This document shows positions 23,431 through 34,049 of a stretch of DNA of 64,000 nt, one piece after another. This DNA comes from Blastobasis lacticolella (lineage: Eukaryota > Arthropoda > Insecta > Lepidoptera > Blastobasidae), in the NCBI GenBank assembly GCA_905147135.1, contig LR990042.1, positions 10,035,545-10,099,544 on the forward strand. The letters run 5' to 3'. How positions within the stretch are numbered: position 1 is the first letter of the stretch; each line of letters begins with the position of its first letter. A program made the position numbers and the translations under genes. Under the pieces are notes generated by a model. It had not been told where the DNA came from and did no database searches. It saw nothing but the letters and a program-made list of their open reading frames with translations.

Positions 23431-24344
23431 GTAAAAGCCCACACACATACCTACGTTGCGCTGCGCGACGCGACACGCCAAATAATTTGTATGGAGTTAA
23501 CGTGCTGCATAGCTCAAGTAAGTCTTGCTCCTTACAGTCTCTATATAAAGTATTGCTTGACCTTTACTTTTACATTCATAAGATTAGCCGAAATTTGCTT
23601 AGCTTGTGAAGAAGAAAAAGACATTCTATATTGAGAAAGTATATTGGTCGTTAAATATAATATTAAAAATTTTATTCTGTACTTCGTGTACTTATTTCAA
23701 AATTGAATTAGATTAGGTTTAACAATGGTTTGGAGAACAATTCTCAACAGCAGGTGACTGTGAGTCCTTACTTATTCTTAACAATATCTAGTCATAAATA
23801 TAGGTATCTGTAGGTTTAGTAGATAATATAAATATTATTATTTTAAGTTTACTTTTTTGCTAAGTAACGCTGATAATCAAGTAGATTGGCTTGCTCATGA
23901 CTGCTCTCTTGTAATACACGAGTATCTATAGATCGTATCTGCTTAATATCATAACCGTCGGTCATCTGATACGTATACTCAATATTAATCCTACTAGTTT
24001 TCAAGTATGTAATGATCAATCATCGTAAGATACATTCAATGTAAATAGGTATTCTATCAAATAAATCAGTAAAAGTTTGTGTTAGTGAAGTAGGTACAAT
24101 ATCGGGAAAGAAGCATGACGTTATTATAAGTGTAATGTACAATACACGTTGTAGATTACCCATCCTCCTAACATTATAAATATGAAAGATTATATTTGGA
24201 TATTTGATACCCAAAAACGACTTAATGGGTTAAGAGGCACATAGAGATAATTAGTAACCCAGATTACATACTTTTAAAGTCAAAATTCGAAGTTGTTCCT
24301 GCACGAAGTCATGAGCAATAGCTAAGGAGTTTTAATAATTTCGG

Positions 24345-24505
24345 TAGAATTATCATCATATCAGCCGGAAGACACTACTGGGTGTAGGATCCACAAAATC
24401 CGGTAATGTGCCTTCCGCATCCAGCTGGTAGGTACCTACTTGCGATGTTTACCAGATCGTCGATCCACCTTGTGGGAGGCCTACCCACGCTGCGTCTTTA
24501 GGCAC
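24345..24505 (-). mobile_element. RTE-like LINE 3' end, minus strand
   Basis: On the minus strand the sequence reads RRSVGRPPTRWIDDLVNIAS, the GRP...W.DDL motif of RTE polyprotein C-termini, then decays (stop after about 25 more codons) and ends near 24345 with GATATGATGATAATT, a trinucleotide tail. The plus-strand words CACCTTGTGGGAGGCCTACC and CACGCTGCGTCTT match a repeat I know to be widespread in moths. 5'-truncated and inactive. Confidence 0.7.
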
Positions 24506-24617
24506 GAACCTGTATTATTAGAACTGTTTTAAAAATATATCGTAAAGAATCAAATGGCTCTGTAAAATTTTGCCTCAAAGAACGAAACACAGAATTTACT
24601 CTTAATAATACTATTTT

Positions 24618-24872
24618 GGCCGTGTAGTGTCCGGCATGGTCGTGTGGTGTCAGGCAGCGTAGAATAGCACCAATCCCTTACACTTGTAAGTGTCATACAA
24701 GACGAATAATGTTTTCGAGGCAAAAGATCTAGTCACCGCAGGCTGGAAAATGGACAGCATTCACTGCAGTGATTTCCATTTTTATATTTATAACTCTGCG
24801 ATCTCCAACCCGCCGCCAGGCGAGGAGATTATGGCAATAACCTCCCCTTTCGTGGAGAGTGTGGTGATGAAT
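24618..24872 (+). repeat. family A repeat
   Basis: Starts GGCCGTGTAGTGTCCGGCAT and then repeats its own first ~25 bp (GGTCGTGTGGTGTCAGGCAG), followed by the family order CACCAATCCCTTACACTTGT, TGCGATCTCCAACCCGCCG and TTATGGCAATAACCTCCCCT. Confidence 0.7.
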
Positions 24873-25590
24873 ACTGCTTAAAACTTGTTGCCCATATTCC
24901 TTACTTTTGATCTATAAAAAATTCGTCATCATAAAGAAATTCACAAAATGCCTCATCGAAATTGAGGGTAGACATTCCAACTTACACCCAAGAAGAGTAA
25001 AAAAAACCAGCAACACTCATTCTGCACAACGCATTGTGAAACAATTAAATAATTATTGAAACACCCCGCCCCAAGTAGCATCGCAATCAAATGTACTCAA
25101 ATTCCTTACTAGGTTAACAAGTTGAGGCTATCAGAATGACGTATCCTTCATGGAAGTAACCAGATACATGTCAGATACTACGTGCATCGGCTGTGTGTGA
25201 AGCGCAATGCGATACCCGCACTCACGATAAACACAGTTTCAATTAAATTAAATCAGTGTGATACAGGCCTATAATTGGCAGTTTAAATTTCAAGCTGCCG
25301 GTTGTTTAATTTCGTTTCGACGAACATGCGACGTTGTTAATTAAAACAGATCCTTTTTTAAATAAAGGCATACCTTGGGATGTTCCCTGGGGTACTGTCA
25401 AGAGTAACAGGAGTTTGGTCTTAGTGTAGTATAGTGAAACATTATCTGGCAGGTGTTTGTTTTGTAATAAATATAGTAGATACCTATGTTGGACTTATGT
25501 CCTATTGACAAAAAAATTCTGACTTTTTATTTTAGGTACATATATAGTTCTCCTCGTCGTGTCCAAGAACTTCAGAGAACTTTACATATT

Positions 25591-25645
25591 GTCTGTCTGA
25601 AAATGTCTGTCTGAAATAAATAAGTGTCTGTCTAAAATAAATACG
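25591..25645. repeat. TGTCTGTCTGAAA short tandem repeat
   Basis: Three imperfect units (TGTCTGTCTGAAAA, TGTCTGTCTGAAATAAATAA, TGTCTGTCTAAAATAAATAC) end eight bases before the left arm begins. It resembles a LINE 3' tail. Confidence 0.6.
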
Positions 25646-25652
25646 CCTACAC

Positions 25653-26575
25653 GCAAATACTTCTACATAATGGACCGATTCATTGTACAATTGTACAAAG
25701 GCAATGACACCACTTCATTGGAGCTAAAACTGCAATGGCGCTGCAACGTCGTCTCAGTGACGTTTTGGCCACGTATATGAATGGTCGTTAATTTACAATC
25801 TAAGAATGCCGAGTTGCGTAGGAAACACATGCAATAATTCCGATAAACAGTAACCAAAAACAAGAATGTCGTATTTTTTTTCCGTAATGTATGACAAACA
25901 TCATGTTTTTCTGGTATAAATGAATATTTCAGTATTTATCGCTAAATTATTAACCGGCTATGATTAGTTGGGATGTTCAAACAAATTCAATGTACGCTAT
26001 TTGCTTTGCACGACGTGACTTTGCACCGGCGGCATAATGCCGTTGATTTTGTTTACGCGGAAGTGATATTATTATAGATATAGATATTATCTAGATCAAA
26101 ATAGATAACAGATGAGTATACCAATTAATCAATAACAATAATATAGTTATGTAATGTAGCTTCAAAGCAGTCAACATATCAATAAAAACTTGTTGTAAAT
26201 GTGTTACATTGTTAAAGAATTCCACAACAACAAAAGTGGCATAATTTTAAAGGAGGTAAAATGATAAATATTCAAGGTTAGAATTCAAGGTTGGATTTGT
26301 TATTGACGAATCCCAATTATTACTGTTTAGTAATTTATATTTTAGGTATTACGTTACAAAACTTTTTTACGCTTTTACAATGTTATATCTGGCACCTAGG
26401 CAAGATTGATGACTGACGTCTATTTCAGTGCCACAAACCGGTTGCCAAAACTGGAACTAAGTGTTGCCATATTGAAATTTTATGTCATTGCCAACAACAG
26501 CGACGCTGTCACCGGGACAAATAAGTCTGTGTCACAAGAGACTGCGCCATTTTATTTATTTAAGGTAACAGTAAG
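25653..26575 (+). repeat. left arm of a long inverted repeat (~0.92 kb)
   Basis: Matches the reverse complement of 32957-33958 along its whole length. Shared words in order: TTCTACATAATGGACC, GCCGAGTTGCGTAGGAAACA, GGCATAATGCCGTTGATTTT, CCCAATTATTACTGTTTAG, TGATGACTGACGTCTATTTC, CAACAACAGCGACGCTGTCA, CAAGAGACTGCGCCATT. By eye, identity is high with small indels and one ~50-bp extra piece near 26170-26215. No clear coding frame. Confidence 0.85.
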
Positions 26576-28230
26576 AGTTATTTGTTCGATCAAGCATATC
26601 TTTATACTTATATATCCATGCCTACACGTTTATAACGTTAGTGATATTCTAGTTTGATTGTAGGTAGATATGTCACTTCGAGTATTCTAATAAAAGGTCG
26701 TGATCGGTCGGTTAACGAACGAATGTTTTATTAAAAAAAGACTAATACATTTAGTTTACAGAGTAAATAGATGGCGTTAGTAGACACTATATTAATATAC
26801 GTCATAACAAGTACAATCTGGTATACGTTAAACGCTGAAATATCATTTTTTAAATCCGTTTTCCCGTCGTCATCGAAAGTTCCTATCTGCTTATTACAGG
26901 TGGGCAAATATACGAGAGTTACCGTGTGCCAGAGGCAAACAATCAAATATTTGTCGTCAGTATTTAGGTGACGTATTTTTAAAAGGGCCTCTGGAACAGA
27001 CAGGCTTCAGTAGGTTGACATTGAGTGTGTGCTGGTAAAATATCTGTCTATTTTATTGAGCTGTAGAAAGCAGAGGACAAATCCGCCTGTAATGTAAAAA
27101 AATCGTGTAAATTTTGAATTTTGTTAGGACCATTTATTAGATCATTATTGGCGTTATTTTTTACTTAATAATTTTGATACCGCTAGCTAGTGTTACCATA
27201 CCGTATGAACCCGCAACTGGTCATCTTCAGTGATGGGGTTAAATTATTTACTTATTACATTAGTTCTAAGAATCTTTCTTGAATAAATCTGTTTACATCC
27301 ATCGCTGTTAAGTGACGGTCAACAGAGACTTCAGCGTGATCCTGAAACTAAAAAAAGTTGTTCCTATTACATCTAGCTTTTGTTTTAGCAGACGGTTAAA
27401 AAGACCACGATCCTTCCGCTTATTGCTCCATTCGGAGCTGCTTTTTACTTAATTTTAAGAGTCTTTCGGACAGGGGTGAGTGCCTCGCTAGAGCTCGCCG
27501 GCCTGTCTACCAGTCATCCGGTGACGTCCAGAGTTGATTATGTGTTATACCTTGAATTTAGCTTTCAGGATTTTAGGGCCCATGAGAGTCGTACCTAGGA
27601 GTGAAATTGGCTTATACTTTACGTATTTTCACGTCGCTTGGCTATCTACGTTGCTGACAAACTTAAATTGTCCAGCTTCTGTAATAAATGATTTACGTAA
27701 CTCCATGTAATTCCCACCCATCGATCCTTTTTGAAAGCAAATACGACGTATATTTATCTTGACATTTCAGTGCCGAATAAGAGAATTATTTACGGCCAAT
27801 AAATACGAAGCTTATACCGTAAATAGCTGGGCTGCAACGCGAAGTATTTAATATTTGAGAAACATTATCGTTGAAAACGTAATGATGGTGGGGAATAGCG
27901 ACAGTGGCTGAGATGGTAAGAGTGGCGGAACGAAACGGCGGGCTCGCAGAGGCCAAGGAAATGACGTAAACAGCCCGCCCCCGAGCAGCAATCTTTCGGC
28001 AAATAATATTTTTCGATATCGCAACTCTGTAAAGTTATTGGCGTTCTAAAATGGCAACGCTAAGACGCTCGAGCATATTGGGCGGCCGCGGTCGAGTGTT
28101 TTGGCGCGAGCAGGCAATCTTTGACAATTCTTATGTCAGAACTAACTACCGCCGTTTACGAAAGCACAATTTTATCTTAATAGTGTCCCGTCCGATATGT
28201 CTGTTACCAATATTTTTATTCTTTATTTAT
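26576..28230. other. inverted-repeat loop, first part: unassigned
   Basis: AT-rich until about 27890, where a GC-rich block leads into the frame at 28051. No transposase motif was seen, so the loop does not look like the body of a DNA transposon. Confidence 0.35.
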
Positions 28231-28234
28231 TTTA
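28051..28234 (+). other. GC-rich start-like open frame, unassigned
   Basis: Seen: AAAATGGCA at 28051 (A at -3, G at +4, a strong start context) opening MATLRRSSILGGRGRVFWRE and continuing in frame into a LINE 3'-end repeat at about 28235, which supplies the last residues and the stop. Upstream 27890-28010 is GC-rich with a GGCGGGCTCGCAGAGG block. The repeat-derived end means the full frame is not a native protein. The GC-rich part could be a decayed promoter or first exon. No splice donor of quality was seen. Confidence 0.15.
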
Positions 28235-28350
28235 TTTCAACTGGACACGTGGTTGATGCCCCTGGTGTTGCAAACGTACATAGGCTGCGGTGACTGCTTT
28301 CCATCAGGCAGGCTGTAAGCTTGTTTGACACCTTAGTGGTAAAAAAATGA
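28235..28350 (+). mobile_element. LINE 3' end, family F, plus strand
   Basis: Plus strand reads DAPGVANVHRLR then stop, matching TPGTANGHRLR of the 9.6-kb copy, followed by GACTGCTTTCCATCAGGCAG, GCTTGTTTGACACCTTAGTG and an A-run. Very short 5'-truncated copy. Confidence 0.6.
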
Positions 28351-29471
28351 AAGCTATTAACCAACAAGTTGGTGTACCAATAAGAGATATGAAATTTTAG
28401 CATAATATTCTTAACTAGTATTTCTTTAGTATGCTTAGCTTTCATATTCGTAATAGAAAGAATCATTGTAGGCCTACGAAGGAAAACTAATATCTGGCAA
28501 AATCACACGCATGTTACCCAAGCCTGGTAATAACAATAAAATATTACGAGATTTTTTTTGCACCGATTGCAATATCACGTCAAAGGATCCCAGCCGAATA
28601 TCTATGGAGTTACGGAGCTCCTATTGAAAATATCGGATAAAAGCATTATTATACCAATAAGATGAATTGTGGATTTAGTTTCTCACAATCTGTATTAGAG
28701 GAAAATTCTTATCATCCCTTTTACAATTTTTTCTCCGCATATGAAGTTCGCAAAATGGTTTTCCCATTATTCTGCTCACAAATCTGAATACAGTGAACGT
28801 TTTGCTTACACAACAGGCCTTCAATACATCTTTTTTATTTGATGTAGATACCTACTGAATTATACAGTGTAGGATTAATATGTTTAAAGAACACGAGTTT
28901 AGTTTGAAACGAATATGCAGTTTAGTGTTCAGCAACGTACTTAAGTAGAATATTGGACCAACTCTAGTCGTTATTAGGTACTTGAAAAAGATGAATAATA
29001 ATAATGACTAAAGGAAACTCTAATTAAACAAAGGACTATAACGGGCTATTCCAAGGATTCCAGGGATCGCTTCGTTGCTTCATTGTTCTAGTAGTACCTA
29101 GCTTTCTCAGTACCCTGGTCGAGTGTTAATTGCAATTATTTCTATCCGGTTCGACGTACCAATGTACGGGGATGACTGGTAATGATAAGTTTCATTATTT
29201 GATATATCAATAGAACTAACGATGAACTACGCGTTGCTTACTTGATTGCTTAATACACACGATTCTATAGACGCTGAAAACGAAAATCGGGGTTTTCACG
29301 AAAAATGCAGCGTCAGTAAGAGATACCTATCTCATACAACGGATAATCAGGCAGGAAGGCAGTAGAAAGTAGGCCTTTTTTCTCCTATACAGTATCATTA
29401 CCTAATATTTTTCGAAGATAAAATCCAAGCTCGGTTACCGGGCCCTGGTATTTGTAACTACGGAACCGTGT

Positions 29472-29732
29472 GGGCCGTGTGGTATCCGGCAGAGTAGAAT
29501 AGCACCAACCCCTTACACTCATGGGTGTCGTACAAGGCGACTAATGTTTACGAGGCAAAAGATCAAGTGTCTCCGTAGTCTGAAAAATGGGCAGCAGCAT
29601 TTTCCATTGTTATATTTAAACACTGCGATCTCCAACCCGCCTGCCAAGCGTGGAGATTATGGCAATAACCTCCCCTTTTGTGGGAGAGGCCCTAAGTCCT
29701 GCAGTGGACTGTTACGGGCTGTGATGATGATG
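29472..29732 (+). repeat. family A repeat, complete
   Basis: GGCCGTGTGGTATCCGGCAG to ACGGGCTGTGATGATGATG, covering all family blocks in order. The best complete copy on the plus strand. Confidence 0.75.
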
Positions 29733-29855
29733 TCAATGCTTTGAATGAGTAGATAATTCAACTACTGGAATACAAGTTTAACCACGCTGCTACATAATTT
29801 TAAATTCAAAAGCGCATGAAGTATACATAAACACGTACGTACATGTAACAAAAAT

Positions 29856-30189
29856 CATATTTTAGCATTCATGTCCCGGTTGTGCTCTCGAGAACGAGGG
29901 CCCGGGGCCTGCCTTGACCATGATCCAGGATTTGGCATATCAGGTAATTACAGTGGAGCCATCTGACCTCCTTGACCCTGTACCAGGGCAAACCTGACCA
30001 GATTGGATCATGATTACACATTCATTCGCCTGAATGTGCAATTTTCATAACAATATTTTCCCTCACCGCTAAGAGCATCAGTTACTATTCAACTAATGTA
30101 CATAACTACGAAAAGAGTCATTGGTCCAATTCGAACCCGGTACCTCTCGCTTACGAGTCGGATACCTCAACCACTCTGCCACCGACGCT
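29856..30189 (-). mobile_element. tRNA-headed SINE, near full-length copy
   Basis: Same order of blocks as 10345-10698. The minus-strand head TGGCAGAGTGG (30171-30181) matches box A and GGGTTCGAATT is the box B region. Body words CTGACCTCCTTGACCCTG and GGGCCCGGGGCCTGCCTTGA follow. The GATGAT tail has decayed. Confidence 0.7.
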
Positions 30190-30809
30190 CAAATACCTAC
30201 AACAATATCAAGTCCAATAACTTTTCCTGTAAGACAAGTGTTGCCGCGTCATTACCATCGCGGAACACTTACAAGTTAAACTTGGAGGCCACAGGGCCCA
30301 CCTCGAGCGGTCTCCTGGGTCCGATGTTTCAGTTTTGCCTGAAAACAATGTAAATCAACGTCAGGTCCACTGATATGGTTGTAGCAAGTTTGAGCATAAA
30401 TCTCTTGCAATTTTTGGCTCGCCCCACCGCTGTAAAACTGTTTCGGGTACCCGTTTTAAACTGTTATAGCGCTATCGGCGTTTATTTCTAAGTTTTCACT
30501 TTAACGTGCCGAAGTTTTTGAGTGGTTGCGGGGTTTTTTGTGTACGTCGGAACATTGCGAGTGCTCTGTTTGGAGCAGCTGATCGAATGGCGGTTCGTTT
30601 GTATGAACGGTTAACTAATGGACTTTTTACACAATACCTACAACTTTATTGAGACGAACATATAGCGCATCTACCTTACGAAAAGCGGTAGCTGTCGTAC
30701 GACGTCCTGTAGCTTATTAAAATAGGATATGTAATATTTTAACACATTTCATCGTAGAGGGGTCGTGGGGGGTGTATTATATTGTTTAAAAATATAACTA
30801 CCTTATCAC

Positions 30810-31005
30810 TACATAGTATAAAACAAAGTCGCTTTCTCTGTCCCTATGTCCCTTTGTATGCTTAAATCTTTGAAACTACGCAACGGATTTTGATGCGGTT
30901 TTTTTTAATAGATAGAGTGATTCAAGAGGAAGGTTTATAAGCAAGAAAAATGGGTAGAGGGTGGGTAGGTGTACGTGAACGAAGTCGCGCCGGGTCCACT
31001 AGTTA
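30810..31005 (-). repeat. family D repeat
   Basis: Plus strand TACATAGTATAAAACAAAGT, ACTACGCAACGGATTTTGAT, AGTGATTCAAGAGGAAGGTT and AACGAAGTCGCGCCGGGTCC are the reverse complement of the family, complete but with a short GGGTAG core. Confidence 0.7.
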
Positions 31006-31199
31006 GATATAAATAGAACAATTGGGTCCTATACTTGCACAAACATAGATTAAAAATGTAAAACACTTAAAATAATGCACCTTCATAGAAGGCTTAATAA
31101 AATTAAAACCATCTTAATGCCATTTTCTGTTATACTAACCGACACAGCTTGTTTTCACCACAAACATTTTTCAGCGCCACACTGCAAGCACTTTTGAGA

Positions 31200-31440
31200 G
31201 GAAACATCTGTGCATCGCATTGCTCACGTCACGCGCCCATATATTATAAAGGCTCCGGCACACTGGCTTAAGAACCCGCACGACAGAGCAAAATCGCATC
31301 CCGTCTTTGTCTCCCAAATCAGCGTCACCACCGGAAGTCGACCGGGGGAGCCGTGGCGTGACTTACGACCCACATCCGGCCGCCATATTTGCTTTACTTA
31401 CTCCCCATCCGGGTTTGAGTTCGCAGTGATAAATAGTTGG
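31200..31440. promoter_or_regulatory. CpG-rich block with TATA-like motif, candidate promoter
   Basis: Seen: TATATTATAAAGG at about 31239-31251 followed by about 190 bp of GC-rich DNA (CCGGAAGTCGACCGGGGGAG, CATCCGGCCGCCATATTTG). On the minus strand the same block has an ATG in a good context (AAATATGGCGG) a few codons before TCGTAAGT, a donor-like match; ATGGCGGC also resembles a YY1/Pho site. Direction therefore cannot be decided. No full gene is seen on either side. Confidence 0.2.
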
Positions 31441-31645
31441 TAATTGGTTGTTGACGCCCTCTACTACGTTGGCTTAATAGTCAATGAATGTAATAGAATA
31501 GAGCCTTTGTAAAGGGATAATAGTGTATAATGGTGTAATTGCTTACATATTGGCGGCATACGTAGAAAAGTAGTTCACTTTTTGATAAAACTACGTCAGA
31601 CAAAAATCTGTGGTGAAACATGATCTTTTTTCATTTGATCCTGGA

Positions 31646-31716
31646 TCATGGTTAAAGCGGATCCTGAGCCCTCGTTCTCGAGCGCACAACCGGGACATTA
31701 ACGCCAAGATGATTAT
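31646..31716 (+). mobile_element. SINE tail fragment
   Basis: TCCTGGATCATGGTTAAAGC, CCTCGTTCTCGAGCGCACAA and ACGCCAAGATGATTA: the 3' ~75 bp of the SINE. Confidence 0.6.
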
Positions 31717-31973
31717 TTTATTTTAATAAAATAAGTACATGCAACAACTCTTTCTCATAGGGGCAGGCAGAGACAACATTGTTCCTCTTGCTACGCTTCT
31801 ATCTTTCCCTTCTTCCACGTTAATCCACCTCCTCGTACATCCTTTCGGTTTATGATACTATTGATCTGATATTACTTTTTAAATTGTATAAATATAGCAG
31901 ACAAATACAACGTTAAATAAACTGTTAAATAAATAAATAAAAAATAAACGTTAACCATTTTAATAACACCACT

Positions 31974-32183
31974 ACCGTGTGGTGTCTGGCAGATTGAAAT
32001 AGCACCAACCCCTTACACTCGTGGGTGTCGTACAAGGCAATGCTAGAGGCAAAAGATCTTTGGTCTCCGTAGGCTGGAAAATGGGCAGCTGAGTTTACCA
32101 TAACAAGCGTGCGGCCAAGCGTAGAGAACCTCCCCTCGCGGGAAAGGGTCCTGCAGTGGACTGTTATGGGCTATGATGATGAT
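31974..32183 (+). repeat. family A repeat with internal deletion
   Basis: ACCGTGTGGTGTCTGGCAG through CACTCGTGGGTGTCGTACAA to CTGTTATGGGCTATGATGAT. It is about 50 bp shorter than the complete copy because the middle TTATATTTAAACACTGCG-type block is missing. Confidence 0.7.
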
Positions 32184-32327
32184 TTACCATTACTATCTAA
32201 TACAAAGAACAATAATTTTTTCTTTTTAATAGGCTCTCGCAAAATCTCGGATAAGTGCTATTAAATAACTAAAAAGCATAGAAATAAATACCCTGGAACC
32301 GGTTGAGCGAACAAATAACTCTGACGG

Positions 32328-32512
32328 TTACCATAGTAAATAAAACTGCGCTGTCTACAGTGCCACAAACATGTCTGACCGGGTGACAGCGTCGCTGTTG
32401 TTGGCATTGACATTACATTTCAAAACGGCAACACTTAGTTCCGGTTTTGTCCACCGGGTCGAATAGGTTTGTCAACAATCTTGTCAAGCCGCCAGATATA
32501 ACATTGTTAACA
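32328..32512 (-). repeat. partial third copy of the inverted-repeat arm
   Basis: TGCCACAAACATGTCTGACC, GGGTGACAGCGTCGCTGTTG, ACACTTAGTTCCGGTTTTG and GCCAGATATAACATTG match the inner ~180 bp of the right arm in the same orientation. It shows that the arm sequence is a repeat family rather than only one inverted duplication. Confidence 0.75.
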
Positions 32513-32733
32513 CGTACAAGAATATGTATGGACAGTGGTAACCATTCCAATAGCTATGTGTAATACGTCGTTGGATAGCTATTTTCGAGCTGAACAAAAG
32601 TAAGTAAGGCGCTAACTGCCAAATTTTAGTTCGTTCAGAGTTATGCTGTACTAAACATATCACAGTATTAAGTATTTTTTTCTGTTCTACCCGCATTTAA
32701 TGGCCATGTGTAATGCATCGATGGATTCATGGA

Positions 32734-32946
32734 TATACAGGGTGTAAAAAGACCGCTAGCATAAATTGAAACCCCATATTCTACCCATGAAACTGCCCAC
32801 ATTGCGCATCGCAATTAATTATTTATTTTAGGTAGCGAAATTATGAAGTCATTTCCGCGGGTATGTTTCTTGGGGAAAGTTGTTCAGTTTCGTGGCTAGA
32901 ATATGAGGTTTCAATTAATGCTAGCGGTCTTTTGACACCCTGTATA
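32734..32946. mobile_element. foldback MITE with ACAGGGTGT ends
   Basis: Inverted repeats 32734-32782 and 32898-32946 match at 46 of 49 positions and begin TATACAGGGTGT. The flanking target duplication could be TA or TATA and cannot be separated, because the ends are palindromic. A TA duplication would fit a Tc1/mariner-type MITE; class is otherwise open. Confidence 0.65.
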
Positions 32947-32956
32947 AGTATAAATA

Positions 32957-33958
32957 AACCATACCATATTAAATATAATGGCGCAGTCTCTTGTGCCACA
33001 AACTTATTTGACCCGGTGACAGCGTCGCTGTTGTTGGCAATGACATATTATTTCAATATGGCAACACTTAGTTCCAGTTTTGGCCACCGGTTTTTAGCAC
33101 TGAAATAGACGTCAGTCATCAATCTCGCCAAGGCGCCAGATATAACATTGTAAAAGCTTACAATTGTTGTAACGTAATGCCTTAAATATAAATTTCTAAA
33201 CAGTAATAATTGGGATTCGTCAATTACAAATCCAACCTTCAATTCCAACCTTCAAATTTATCATTTTATCTCCTTTATAATTAAATTTATACCACTTTTG
33301 TTGTTGTAGAATTCTTCAACGAAGCTACATTATAGGCTGTTCCTAGACAGGAATGCTCCATCATAGACCGCATCGTCACTTACCACCAGGTGAGGTGGCG
33401 GTCAAATGCCTGGCTAGTAGAGTATTAAAAAAAAAAGTATTATTGTTATTGATTAATTTGTATACTCATCTGTTATCTATTTTTATCTATAATAATATTA
33501 CTTCCGCGAAAACAAAATCAACGGCATTATGCCGCTGGTGCAAAGTCACATCGTGCGCATAAATGTAAGACTGCTAAATAAAAAATAAGCAGATGGCGTG
33601 CATTGAATTTGAATGAACATACCAACTAATCATGGCCGGTTAATGATGTAGCAATAAACACTTAAATATTTATTGGAAATGCTAAAAATATAAGTTTTAC
33701 AAGTAATACATGATATTTCTTATACTTTACGGAAAAAAGATACTCCATTCTTGGTTTTGGTTACTGTTTATTGGAATTAGTGCATGTGTTTCCTACGCAA
33801 CTCGGCATTCTTAGATTGTAAAGTAACGACCATTCGTATACGTGGCCAAAACGTCACTGAGACATAGTTGGAGCGCAATTGCAGTTTACGCTCCAATGAC
33901 ATGGAGCTATTCCCTTTGGTCCATGAACGGGTCCATTATGTAGAAGTCATTGCTAAAA
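32957..33958 (-). repeat. right arm of the long inverted repeat (~1.0 kb)
   Basis: Reverse-complement partner of 25653-26575. Longer mainly because a family C element with its flanks (33332-33437) sits in it and because of a ~30-bp difference near 33560. Outer boundaries are marked by loss of similarity beyond GTAGAAGTCATTGC (33958). Confidence 0.85.
33343..33417 (+). mobile_element. family C element nested in the right inverted-repeat arm
   Basis: CTAGACAGGAATGCTCCATC to GTCAAATGCCTGGCTAG, then an A10 run. The left arm near 26150 lacks it, giving the pre-insertion sequence. The inserted block probably runs from about 33332 (GGCTGTTC) to 33437 (end of the A-run). Confidence 0.7.
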
Positions 33959-34049
33959 AGTTGGTTTATTTTCTAGGCAGTTCAAAGCCTTTACGAAATG
34001 GCCGAAATTATTTAACACCTACCCTCATATTAAGAAGAAACTTTCCTAA

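Larger units (their letters stand above)
18570..24340. other. mostly unassigned between the listed repeats
   Basis: Apart from the SINE, family A, LINE-tail and ~50-bp triple repeats listed separately, nothing is recognised. GCGACTTCGTCC at 21332-21343 is a scrap of family E. Confidence 0.35.

Noticed and set aside
25653..33958. a single large DNA transposon with ~1-kb terminal inverted repeats (e.g. Maverick/Polinton)
   Set aside because: No polymerase, integrase, ATPase or transposase frame was seen in the loop, no target duplication fits the outer ends, and a partial third copy lies inside the loop.
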